From: Flectonema sp. DT1601
Lineage: Eukaryota; Euglenozoa; Diplonemea; Diplonemida; Diplonemidae
NCBI GenBank assembly: GCA_964019425.1
Contig: OZ025833.1
Span: 310,001 to 374,000, forward strand
Direction of reading: 5' to 3'
DNA: 64,000 nucleotides
Positions 51,191 through 61,048 of the stretch are shown piece after piece. Made by a program: the position numbers and the translations under genes. Positions within the stretch are counted from its first letter, which is position 1. Each line of letters begins with the position of its first letter. The notes under the pieces are model-generated. The model searched no databases. It was given only the letters and a program-made list of their open reading frames with translations, and was not told where the DNA came from.

Positions 51191-51458
51191 ATTGAAATGG
51201 AAATCTGTAGTGAAGAATACACAAATGATGTAAACACATAAAACACATCAAATAATCAGCCGTCAATACTACAATAGAACAGCGTGTTAAAACATTGTCG
51301 TATTATGGAGTAATCTGAAAATCCATATAACTTAATTCTTAGTTTGCATTACTAAGGTACTGATTACAAGTACGGTTGGAGATACTTGTTGAATTAAGAC
51401 GGTAATCTCACATCGTTAATAAGCTTTTTCGTATTTTTTGTTTGAACATAAACTCCTT

Positions 51459-52390
51459 TTAGTCGATTTCAATTATTTCTTCTTCCTTGGCTTCGTTTTG
51501 TTTTTTAGATTCAGTTTCCTTTACCTCCGTGAAACAACCATCTTTGTCGACCTCTACTGACATAGCAGATGAGGGTAGGGTCTGTTGTTTAATTATTATT
51601 ATTATTTTTTTTTTTTTTTAATGAAGCAACAAAAACAACAATAATAACATACCTCAAGAACATGTAAAAAGTAAGGGCTAATGTATACGTGACCGAGGTA
51701 AACCATTTCTTTACAGATAGGACAATTCCAGTGAAAGGCTGGACACTTTTGTTTGATTACCTGTGATCCCCAAATGAACAAGTCGAAGCAAGTTAAATGG
51801 TTACAATTACCTCCACGAGCTGGCATTATCATTCTTGTTTGAGAGAATGGATCAGATAGAGGAACACGTTGTCGACCAATTGATAAACCAGTATCATGAT
51901 CAACAAATGAAGATTTTATAAATACTAATTCCCTACCCAACTCACAAGGTTTTACTAAGGCTTTGACAATATCATCACTTCCCGAACGACGTTTTAGTCT
52001 CATTCCACGAACTGTGTTCATTATGTCATTGTGATCTTTAATAATTCTTCCCTTCCCTCTTTTCTCCGCATCAGTTACCAACGGAGGTAAGTGCCCACAA
52101 GGATATGCGTGTTCTGCTAAACTCGCTGGTGGACCAGTTGGAGGATCATGTCCAAAAGTAGAACCTTGATCCTCCCACAGTACTGGTGGTAGTGACTTAC
52201 AGTTACTAGCAATAGTATTGTGGCATAATCTGTTTAGAAGCTCGCTTTGTATATTTGGATTTACTTTTTGCATCGTCGTGTATATAAACATCGCTCGTTC
52301 ACTTCTCGTTGCTATTCCGTCATTCCATCCAGCATCATCAAACCCATACAGCCATCGTAGGAGTTGTTCGTCGCCTTCCGCAGCGTTCAT
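51459..52390 (-). CDS. PIAS/Siz-type SUMO E3 ligase with SIM tail, two exons
   Basis: Exons 51653-52390 and 51459-51581 join in phase 0 across a 71-nt intron (GTATGT...AACAACAG), giving 286 aa. The SP-RING (about residues 170-240) is canonical: DPFSQTRMIMPARGGNCNHL, TCFDL, HWNCPICK, then GHVYISPYF. The terminal exon encodes a Glu/Lys-rich tail ending KEEEIIEID, a SUMO-interacting motif (IIEI in an acidic context). PIAS/Siz ligases place SUMO on nuclear proteins, and their SIM follows the SP-RING, as here. No SAP or PINIT domain is evident, so it is compact. A CCACTACAG acceptor lies 16 nt upstream of the ATG. Confidence 0.85.
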
Positions 52391-52911
52391 CTTATTGAAT
52401 TGTCTGTAGTGGTTTTTTTTAACTTTTTTGATAATAACAAAAAACGCTCACAGATTTGAAAGTTGTGTTCGAAATCGCCTCACGAATAGATGTTAAGTGT
52501 TTGTATTCTGTGTGTTTATAAATACTATTATTTGATATGTCTTAGTGACCATTTCTTACTCTTGAACGGATTGTGAAAATACAGATTTTGTCAGAAGAAA
52601 ACATAGTTCTTTTTTTTTTTTTTTCCCTTCTTTTTTTTTTTTTTTTGTTGTTCTTTCTTCTCGTATCGCAAGGTTTGCGAAGCTCAGGGGGGGAGGGAGG
52701 CACGCACACTAGTCAGGCGAAAAGGCAGCAGTGGCCTTTACATTCTAAAACGAGAATTGAGCTATCTCTACATGTATCTGAGTGCCCAGGTCTCCACCTT
52801 TAGTTCTCCGAAATATTAATAATGTTGGTAACTGGTAAGGTTCTTCGTTTTCCTTATTTTTTTTTTTTTTTTTTTTTTTATTGTTTGTTTTTAATTTCTC
52901 TTTTTTTCAAC
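52391..52911. other. Spacer, T runs
   Basis: T runs at about 52609-52624, 52631-52646 and 52857-52879. No gene was recognised. Confidence 0.4.
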
Positions 52912-54696
52912 TTACATGATTACGCAGTTAGAGTCATCTTCAGCTATCCTATCACCAGCATATGGATCAGGCATGTATGCGACAACCTCTCGTAGATCCT
53001 CTTTAGAGAGGAGGCGAAGTATACTAACACCTTCAGGTAGAGTTAACTGCTTTAAGTTAACTTGCCAATGCACGAATAGAAGTGCCGCGCGTTGTCCGCA
53101 ATGTTGGTGGATAGGTCGGCATACTTCACTTGCACTCGAAGCAGTGTTATCATAACAATTAGTTGGCGAAGGTAGTATAAGCGAAGCACCCGATTCCGTA
53201 CCGAGAGCTATTTTACCTAACGGCGCAATGTCCATACAGACGCTTGCTCCTATTTCATCTCTTGGAAAATGATCATTCTGCCTTAAGACAGTCTGCAAGC
53301 CTCCTTCATCCCAAAACCATACTGTTCCGTCTTCTGTTAGTGAAACAATACGTTTACCAGCACCAGTGAATAGTGCTTTTGTTAATTGTTTGTTTTCTGG
53401 ATGTCTGATGTCTTTTAAAACCTTCCCTTCTGGATCACTTACAGTTATAATACCATTGAGCGATGCAACTAGAATCTCACTGTCATCTGGAGAGAATTGA
53501 ATGCTAACAATATCACTTTTGTGAGGACCATTCCAAAACTTGATCGTATTTTTATAAACCCTCCAACCAGTTATTAGAACTATACCGAATTCATTGTCGC
53601 TATTGCGGGCTGACATGGCCAGCATGCCTGATGAGTTGCTGAACACTAAGGCGGATTCCCCAGCTTTATAACCTTCTAAAAGATTACTATTAATAGAAGT
53701 GGCCACAACACCCGTCGCCGGGTTTATAATTGTAGCACTGTAGTCGATGAAGACAACGCATAAGAATCTACCTGAGGAAGAGAAAGCTACAGACAAGGCA
53801 CCCATCTCGCTATCAGATTCATTGTGAACAGCTCTGAGAAACCTGCACGTCGTCGGTTGATAAACTTTTGGAGGTCTTCCTGCTATTGCTAAGAATCTAA
53901 GATCAGGTGAAATATCGATCAGTTTTTGTGGTCTGAACTGTTTTTCATCTTGCAGCAGACAGGGCTTCTTTGCAACAGTTTCAAATATCGTCCATTTTAG
54001 TATAGCTTGAGAACCAGCTCCTTGGCACTGAGTCATTCTTACCGTTCGATCAACGTGGAATGTTATAACGTGATCCCCACGAGGAGCAATAACAATATCA
54101 GCAATTGGTGAGTTGGAAAAGTTTTTTATCCGTTTTGGAAGTGCAAAACAATCCCTATCAACAAACATTGGTACCTCATGACTAACACCCTCACCGTTAA
54201 GCAACGCTACGATCCTCGGTAATAATATTTCACAATTCTTAGGTAGTGGAGCTACAGCTGTTAGTATCCTCTGGGAGTTTCCTAACTTCAATTTTGGTGG
54301 ATTTTCAGAATATGATATTCTGTAAATTTTAATCGGAGACGCTTCACTCGTCTCATCCGTGAATAAGATAATTCCTTCACAAGCTCTAGTGCCGTCATCG
54401 TTGTGAATCATTGGGCGGCTAAGAGAGTATTCACCCACTCCTTTTACACGCCACGACACTTTTTCTAAGGGATCTCCGGGTGCTTGAAGACCAGTTATGA
54501 TACAAACATCTTTTATTCCTCCTTCGTCAAGACAGCGTTCACAGAGTCGGCACCAAGCGCATTCAACACATCCGGTTTGTGGGCTGGGTCCGTTTTGTTT
54601 ACAGCCTGGACAGGTCATTGATTTTCCAACATAATCTCTCATTGCGTGTCTGCTTGCAACCCCTCTGAGGAGTTCATCCCCCAATTTGTAAGACAT
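52912..54696 (-). CDS. Zinc-finger plus beta-propeller protein ending in CVIM (CaaX)
   Basis: 594 aa. An N-terminal Cys-rich segment (about 28-65: CPGCK, CVECAWCRLCERC) can bind two zinc ions. The rest is a WD40-like propeller with imperfect repeats, such as FSSSGRFLCVVF, VSIQFSPDDSEILVASLNG and IVSLTEDGTVWFWDEGG. The protein ends DDSNCVIM and a stop; CVIM is the farnesylation signal that ends human K-Ras4B. It is probably anchored to a membrane by a farnesyl group. An alternative donor (GTAATC) at the stop cannot be fully excluded but is a poor match to the donors used here. A TTTGACAACAG acceptor lies 33 nt upstream of the ATG. Confidence 0.78.
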   Translation of the reverse strand: MSYKLGDELLRGVASRHAMRDYVGKSMTCPGCKQNGPSPQTGCVECAWCRLCERCLDEGGIKDVCIITGLQAPGDPLEKVSWRVKGVGEYSLSRPMIHNDDGTRACEGIILFTDETSEASPIKIYRISYSENPPKLKLGNSQRILTAVAPLPKNCEILLPRIVALLNGEGVSHEVPMFVDRDCFALPKRIKNFSNSPIADIVIAPRGDHVITFHVDRTVRMTQCQGAGSQAILKWTIFETVAKKPCLLQDEKQFRPQKLIDISPDLRFLAIAGRPPKVYQPTTCRFLRAVHNESDSEMGALSVAFSSSGRFLCVVFIDYSATIINPATGVVATSINSNLLEGYKAGESALVFSNSSGMLAMSARNSDNEFGIVLITGWRVYKNTIKFWNGPHKSDIVSIQFSPDDSEILVASLNGIITVSDPEGKVLKDIRHPENKQLTKALFTGAGKRIVSLTEDGTVWFWDEGGLQTVLRQNDHFPRDEIGASVCMDIAPLGKIALGTESGASLILPSPTNCYDNTASSASEVCRPIHQHCGQRAALLFVHWQVNLKQLTLPEGVSILRLLSKEDLREVVAYMPDPYAGDRIAEDDSNCVIM

Positions 54697-55702
54697 TTTT
54701 CGGTAATAACTTTAATTATTTCGTAGTACTGTTGTCAAAGGAGGAGAAAATAATGTAAAATATCAATCGCACGGATTCTCAAAATCTGTTGTTCCTTCAG
54801 GGCACTGGTACGTGTGGTAGAAACTGTAGATTTGGGGGGTACATACAAAACACGGTGAAGAAGAGGAGCTTGTCGTTAACTTTTATTCTTTTTTGGTATA
54901 CTTTTTATTTTATTCGTCTCCTGTTTTCTTCGCCTTCGATTTTTTCGTTCCATTTCTTTTTTTTTTTTTTTTTTTTTTCTTCTCCCCTTATTCTCTTTCA
55001 TACCATCATTCGCAACTACAAAAAAAAAAAAAAAAAAAAAAAAAACTTAAACTCTTACCATAATTAACAACAAAAAGTGTCGCTAATTTTATATTTTGGG
55101 ATTTAGGGAAAAAAAGGTACAAACAACAATTTTTCTTTTTTTGGAAAAAAAAAAAAAAAAAAAAAAAAATTAAATTAAATTAGGGGCAAGAAGTAAATGC
55201 AACAAGAAAACGAAGGGGAAAAAAAACAAACAAACAAACAAATAAATAAATAAACATCAGGGTTTCTATCGAACAAACGTAGGAACTTTTTTTTTTAATT
55301 TAGATTTTTGCTTTGTCTGTTTGTTTTTTTTTTCCCCCCGATCTTCTTCCACTCCGATTTTTTCGTTGCTCCAAAATTACGGAAATCACGCGATCAATTT
55401 TCTTCCTTCTTTACTTCCCCCATCCTGCTAGAGAGAAGGCTATACTCTCTTTATCGAAGTATCAATCGGCGCATAACCAAGCTTCACTACAGCCACGGTA
55501 TGTGCCTTACCTTACAAGGTTCTACTACTGCATTTTTAAGAATTTTTCACGCAGAATGTAATAAAGTACGGCGTGGACAGATTTTTTTTTTTTTTTTTAA
55601 AGAAGGCGGGAAGCGAGAAAGGGTATTCGAAAAAGGAACGTTCGCGGTGAGAATGCCTCTGCGCAAATAACACGAAATAAAAATTATAAAACGAGCAGCT
55701 GT
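54697..55702. other. 1-kb spacer, A/T runs
   Basis: T and A runs near 54958-54978, 55020-55045, 55145-55169 and 55582-55598. No gene was recognised. Confidence 0.45.
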
Positions 55703-56553
55703 TTAGTAGTGTCCTCCAGACATAGAGCGGAGGCGTTCCTGTGAGGCAGACTGGTTGCCGGCGTCGTACGGGTTGCTGTGAGGTGCTCCGAATGCACGGA
55801 TTCTACGAGGAGATTCACCCTCACCAGGTACCACTGGTCCGACTGGTGATCCAGCAGTCATCTGTGGTGACGAGTGCATCACAGGAGAAGAGTGCATCAC
55901 AGGAGAAGAGTGCATCATTGGAGAAGACGTCAACACTGGAGAACTATGATGAACAATTGGTGGTGGACTACCAGCTACGATTGGAACATAGGCTCCTCCA
56001 ACATATCCACCTGGACTTCCTGAGTACACCTGTTGCACAGGGTGTGTGGCATATCTTCCTGGGCTTCCTCCAGAGTATGCTCCTGGGCTTCCGGAGTATG
56101 CTCCAGGGCTTCCTGCTCTTTGTCTTGCTGGTGAGTTCTCTCCCGTGACAGATTCGTGGTGGGCTCTGTCCATGTAGTCAGCAGGTGGTAGTCTTGACTG
56201 ACTCTGTTCTCTAATCCTCTGTGGGCTAGTCTGGTCTAAGAATGACGCAACTTCTTGTTCATAAGATGGTCCTGTTCCAGCAAGAGTAGTAGTCGTAACA
56301 ACTGATGTTTGGTATGTTGGAGATCCCATTCTAGGAGACTCGTATGCGACTCCAGCTGGGCTACCTCCGCGGTATGGGCTCCCACCGAGCATGGAACGTT
56401 CTCTCTGTTGGAATGTTATAAATATTTGTTCACTACCTATCACTAACCATTCACAAGATTACAACATACCTGAATGGAGTCAGCAAGTGTCTCCGTAGGG
56501 ATCAGTCCCGTTGTTGATGCCGGATGAGTAGCTGGCGGGTGTGGGAGAGACAT
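55703..56553 (-). CDS. Disordered Pro/Ser/Gly-rich protein, two exons
   Basis: Exons 56470-56553 and 55703-56404 join in phase 0 across a 65-nt intron (GTATGT...CCAACAG), giving 261 aa that starts MSLPHPPATHPASTTG. The body is low-complexity with internal repeats: GSPGAYSGSPGAYSGGSPG and three copies of SSPVM/QMH-type units. It has many S-P dipeptides, possible sites for proline-directed kinases. There is no folded domain, signal or membrane segment. A TTTTGTTCAG acceptor lies 25 nt upstream of the ATG. Cytoskeletal or flagellar linker proteins can look like this; function is unknown. Confidence 0.65.
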
Positions 56554-56910
56554 ATTAAAAACGGAACTTAAACTACCTGAACAAAAAATAAAAAAAATAA
56601 AACATTTTTTGTATTTCACTAAATAAGAACATCTCAATTTAACTGAAACATATTTTTCTAATTCATCCTCAACCACCACCTGTTAAAAGTAACTACAATA
56701 CGAACAATAAAACATTAAAACACTATTTCTCTCATGACAAATCAGGTAAGCAACTTCTAAATTATCTGCCCCTCAGTAGACTTAGCGTGCCAGTAGTCTG
56801 GCTGATTACTAATAGTCAGTCGTCACAAGAGCTATGAAATTGAATACAGTGGAGCAGTTGGAAAAAAAATCTTTAAAAAAAAAATTGTCTGTCTCACAGA
56901 AACAGCTGAC
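56554..56910. other. 3' region of the DsbA-like selenoprotein gene
   Basis: No gene. On the minus strand near 56800-56855 a small stem (CTGA...TCAG) sits between UGAC and AGAC, faintly like a SECIS core, but with no AA or CC in the loop. I do not call it. Confidence 0.25.
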
Positions 56911-57627
56911 CTACTTTTCTGTTTCTTCCGCGGCTTCCCAAATGGCTTCAAAGTACTCTTCAGCAGATCTGGCACCGTGTAGTTGTATACCGTTTACTTC
57001 TACAACTGGAATGCTGTGATGACCTTTTCTGTGTTCTCTGTCGATTGCTTTAATAACGTCATCGTAATGTTTATTCGTATCAATTACTGAGAGGGCTTCC
57101 TCAACAAGATTTGAGCAATTGATTGATTTTAAAATATCAGAAGCCTCACTCTTAAGAACATCCATGTCAGCAACACATCTCTTTTTTTCAAAGTGACCAA
57201 CGCCCAGACGGAGAGCAAGAACTTCTTGAGTTCCACGAGGTATGTTACCAGATTTCTCAAGAAGTAAAAAGTGATGCATTAACTGCAACGAGGACATGCT
57301 ATTCCCAACATTCGTATTGAAATCAAATTCAATACCAACTTGTTTACCAGTAGCTTTCATTTGTGGAATGAACTGATCGACCCACGTAGGATTGCCTCTT
57401 GATATCCCCAACTTACGTAACACTTCTATCCACGAATGTATACCTTCTCTTTCAGGACGTAATATGAAAGGACGTCTCAGATAATGAATCTCTTTTGGAT
57501 TTCCTTTCCATTGCTTGTTAAACATTACTTCGGCAAGCTTTACTGCTTTTGAAGCAATGTGACCGTGTGGTCACTGAGTATCTGTTAACATCTCTATGAG
57601 AACCTCATTATTATTAATCTGACACAT
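56911..57627 (-). CDS. DsbA/FrnE-family selenoprotein (in-frame TGA = Sec19)
   Basis: 238 aa if the TGA at 57571-57573 is read as selenocysteine, starting at the ATG at 57627. A strong acceptor (CCCTTTCACAG) lies 8 nt before that ATG. The N-terminus EVLIEMLTDTQ-Sec-PHGHIASKA aligns with the first beta strand and active site of FrnE-like DsbA proteins, which usually read SDVVCPWCYIGK. Thus Cys-Pro-Trp-Cys is replaced by Sec-Pro-His-Gly, with Sec in the nucleophile position and no resolving Cys. Downstream are the family's YLRRPFILRPE, LMHHFLLLEKSG helical insert and IPVVEVNG cis-Pro strand. If translation began at the next ATG (57525) the strand and active site would be lost. It is probably a cytosolic or organellar thiol oxidoreductase or isomerase. 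Confidence 0.85.
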
Positions 57628-58257
57628 TGTGATTGCTGTGAAAGGGAAAATAATATAAATCTCAACTTTGAACATCGTTCAGTTTTAGTTAGTAAAATAC
57701 AGAACTGATGACTACGAGGGGGGGTCTGAGGTCTGAGTAGACCACTACCCATTGTAGTTTAATAGCTTCGGCTGGAAGTGATCGACTCCCAGCTCCTTAC
57801 TTGCTCACGATCAATACTCTGCTCCTCAGGACACATAGTTATGTCTTTCTTAAGATGAACAATAAAAAGTTATTCGACCAACACCAACACCAACAGAAAT
57901 AGAATAGAAATCGAGTAAGATAGTAGCCACTAGCAGAAGAAGGTATTTATTTTCATTTTTTTTTTTTTTTTTTTCCCCCAACAAAAAAAAAAAAAAAAAA
58001 AGAAAATCACAATCTAAAGAGAATCAAGGTAGTTAAAAGAGAGAGAAAATGGTAAGCAAGGATTACATCATTAATTATTTAAAGTCAAACAGTTAATGAA
58101 AAAGTGTTCGTCTGAAATTCGCAGCATGTAAATTGAAAGGAATATTTAGGAAGTGTTTTTATGTTTTTTTTTAAAATCAAAAAAAAGAAAGGAAAAGGTA
58201 TCTAATCAAAACAAACACACGAAAAAACAAAAAAAGAAGAAAAAAAAAAGTGTAATT
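57628..58257. other. Spacer with small hairpin
   Basis: A perfect hairpin (GGTCT-GAGT-AGACC) lies at about 57728-57741. A/T runs lie at 57957-57974 and 57984-58001. A vaguely tRNA-like stretch at 57750-57805 lacks a proper box B. Confidence 0.4.
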
Positions 58258-58347
58258 TTATAAAATGGCTGTGATATGCTAAACATCGATGGTTATTAAC
58301 AAAAAAAATAATAATAATAATAATAATGAAGCAATAAAAGACGGTTC

Positions 58348-59136
58348 TCACAAACCAACAGAGAGAAACTCCTCAGATGAAGAGAATGCATTCATGAACA
58401 CATAGTAGTTGTTTAGAATTATTGAACAACACAATCCAAACATGAGAGACATTTGAACAGGCCAAGGCAGAAATGATATAAACAACTTCACAACACGACG
58501 AGTTCGATTAAACATAATAGATGTTCCCAACAGATTAAGAAATCCTCCCCAAGTAATAAGTTGAAATGTGATCATTGGAAAGAATCGAACTAAATTACAA
58601 ATGACTGTGATCGATGCCATAGTTTGGATGATACCAACAGGGCTACTGATGTCTACCGAAAGGGTAAACAATGAGGTTAAAACCGACAGACATTCGACAA
58701 GGGCATCTTTCTTTTCGAATTTTGGGAGTGGCTCTGGGATATAAGGTTGTGTTAAGTATGAAATCTTAGTTTTAATATCCTTTCTACAGATGTCTTCATT
58801 CGCAGAGATGCAATTAAACGAAGCCGATTGACAAAGCTGAAGGTTGAGAAGAGCACGATAGTTATTTTCTTGTTTGCGAAGCTCATTTCCACCGGCCACA
58901 GCTTCTGTTTGAATCGAGCGAAGACCGTGCCAATCAGGTGACATCAGCCAAACTATCAGCTCGACTACATACTCTGATATGCAACATGATAACTTATAGA
59001 ACAGTAAACCATGACCTGAGTAGTATAAAAAGGTAACGTATCCCATTCCCATTGGGATCAACGGCCAGACTCCATCGTCACCCCAAAATTCGATTTCCGG
59101 GTAGAAGAAGTCTTCCTCGTATATTACGTTGGTCAT
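58348..59136 (-). CDS. Multi-pass membrane protein, unrecognised
   Basis: 262 aa with hydrophobic segments at about 25-75, 160-190 and 195-250. The middle (about 75-150) is polar, with cysteines and a charged KFEKKD stretch. No transporter or enzyme motif is recognised. The frame ends at SVGL, where a donor-like GTTTGT overlaps the stop. Splicing to an ACAG at 58269 would change the end to SVAIL through an 11-nt last exon, which is possible given the terminal exons elsewhere but unproven. An ACTCCAG acceptor lies about 30 nt upstream of the ATG. Confidence 0.65.
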   Translation of the reverse strand: MTNVIYEEDFFYPEIEFWGDDGVWPLIPMGMGYVTFLYYSGHGLLFYKLSCCISEYVVELIVWLMSPDWHGLRSIQTEAVAGGNELRKQENNYRALLNLQLCQSASFNCISANEDICRKDIKTKISYLTQPYIPEPLPKFEKKDALVECLSVLTSLFTLSVDISSPVGIIQTMASITVICNLVRFFPMITFQLITWGGFLNLLGTSIMFNRTRRVVKLFISFLPWPVQMSLMFGLCCSIILNNYYVFMNAFSSSEEFLSVGL

Positions 59137-59725
59137 TTCGTGATGTGCGTAAGGTAAAAAACTGGAGTTATAAAGAAAGAAAAAAAAACTCGGTTACATG
59201 TCTCGAGTCACTTGCACCTTCCCCATGTGATATTCCGTAAGTGTGATTGTTATCTGAAATATAGTGATGATGTTGAGATTACGGTATCAAAATGAAAGAA
59301 ATCTCGTACACGAAGACACTGGTGATGTATTTGGGGGGAATCAATGCTGAGGTCTTTGACACGTCACAGCAACACTATATCATTAAGAACGATGGTTTCT
59401 TTTTTTTTTTTTCCCTCCTTTTTTTTTTTTTTTTTTTTTTTTCCACAGTTCTGTCTTTGTAGTTTGTTGGTTATGGTTCTCAAGAATCGTCAAAGAAATT
59501 CAAAAAAAAAAAAAAGGCTTTCTTGAAAATGTGAATAGAAGAATAAAGTAAGAATAATCGAGCTGGGGAGTTTCAGGGGACCTGGGCATCTTATTTCTCT
59601 TTTAATTATTTTCGTTTCTAGGACTCAATCAAGGCGCTCAACTGCCAGGTACAGGAGCGCTTACATTATTATTACTATTTATTTAGTCTTAGGGTTTCAA
59701 AAAAATAAAAATAAAAATTCAAATC
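59137..59725. other. Spacer, T runs
   Basis: T runs near 59399-59412 and 59418-59442, an A run near 59501-59515. No gene was recognised; in particular no eEF1B-gamma C-terminal domain follows the truncated gene upstream. Confidence 0.45.
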
Positions 59726-60424
59726 TTATTTCTTCTTTCCCTTTACTGGCTTGGCAGCAGCCTTGGCGGTGAGGAGTTTTCCAGGCTTAAGAACCTCAAC
59801 AAAGTTAGGCTGCATAATACATGTGTTGAACCAACGAGAGAAGTGTGGGTATGGAGTTAAAAACTCAGCGTTAAGAACCAACTGATAAAGTGGAAGAATA
59901 ACATCAACAAGGGCAATGTCAGCAACAGTAATACGCTCTCCAACAATGAAAGTACGGTTTTCAAGCCACGTGTTAAGCCCTGCGAATACTTCTTTAATGC
60001 GAAGGCGTGAGGTTTCCTCGAACTCAGCATCAGCGTTAGCAGTTCCCACACGTGGTGCTACCAAGGCAGTCACAGCTGGGATTATCTCTTGGCTAGCGAA
60101 GTCTAACCATTGATCGCATTGCGCTTCGTGGAATGAACTTGAACCTAAAAGACCCTTTTCTCTTCCCAATCTTGCGATGTACCTCGTGATTGCTCCACTT
60201 TCAAATAACGCACCTTCTTCAGTCTCCAAAACAGGAATCTTTCCTAACGGATGTCCGTTTCTCAGAAAGTTTGGTGACTTGTTGTCGCACCCATTGGCTT
60301 CTCCAAACTTAAACCCAGCAGGGATCTCAATAGCAACACCGGCATACTTTGCGGTTAAAAAGATTTTACCGCTGGTAACGTCATCCTTTGCGGTTAGGAG
60401 CTGAAGTGGTTTCTTTACTGACAT
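59726..60424 (-). CDS. eEF1B-gamma-like GST domain protein, C-terminal domain missing
   Basis: 232 aa from the ATG at 60424 (MSVKKPLQLLTAKD). The N-terminal thioredoxin half has GKIPVLETEEGALFESGAITRYIA, the glutathione-binding SNAIL-like turn being ESGAI. The all-alpha half contains GERITVADIALVDVI. This wording is that of the GST-like domain of translation elongation factor 1B gamma. Full-length eEF1B-gamma is about 400 aa with a conserved C-terminal domain after a Lys-rich linker; here the protein stops in a short AKPVKGKKK tail. It is therefore either a GST-only eEF1B-gamma or a related GST. A CCATTCAG acceptor lies 15 nt upstream of the ATG. Confidence 0.8.
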   Translation of the reverse strand: MSVKKPLQLLTAKDDVTSGKIFLTAKYAGVAIEIPAGFKFGEANGCDNKSPNFLRNGHPLGKIPVLETEEGALFESGAITRYIARLGREKGLLGSSSFHEAQCDQWLDFASQEIIPAVTALVAPRVGTANADAEFEETSRLRIKEVFAGLNTWLENRTFIVGERITVADIALVDVILPLYQLVLNAEFLTPYPHFSRWFNTCIMQPNFVEVLKPGKLLTAKAAAKPVKGKKK

Positions 60425-61048
60425 ATTAATGTGATACCTGAATGGAATGGTGATTGAGTGTTGGTTAATCATCTTATTTGAAACATATGAATTCGTTCTT
60501 AACCTCCTCCTATTCACTTTAGTTAGTTTCCCTGTAAGTGTGATTAATAATAATAATAATAATAAATGACTGTCCTACATTGGGCTACTCTCAGTAAAAG
60601 TTTTCCATCTGCTTCACAGAATGCTGAATTCTGTCTTTCGGAGTTTCAACAAAGTTGAAGACAAAAAAAAAAAAAATAAAAAGCAAAAGGAAGCTAACAG
60701 AAACCTATCTTTTACCAAAGGTAGAAGTAATACTTTTCGTTACCTTTTTTTTGGGTGAGGGAAGAGGGTAACCCCACTTTTTTTGTGATCTATTCTAGTC
60801 GGTAGTTTTTTTGTTCTTTTATTACGTCTTAATACCCGCCAAGGAGCGTTGTTATTATTCCCTTTTTTTTTTTTTTTTTTTTTAATTTTTTTTATAATTA
60901 TATATTTTATTTATTCAATTTTTTTTTTTTATTTTTTTTTTTAAATAATGACAACGACGTTGACACATTAACTAACGCTGGCAAGTCCAAAAAAAAAAAA
61001 AATAGCTGAGACCAGTAGTCATCATTTTCAAGTGTAATATCGAACACA
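60425..61048. other. Spacer, A/T runs
   Basis: A (TAA)n run at about 60544-60565 and T run at 60862-60882. No gene was recognised. Confidence 0.4.

Noticed and set aside
56554-56910. SECIS for the DsbA-like gene
   Set aside because: Only a weak UGAC/AGAC pairing with a short stem and no proper apical loop was found, so it was not called.
57750-57805. tRNA-like stretch
   Set aside because: Box B is a poor match and no cloverleaf forms.
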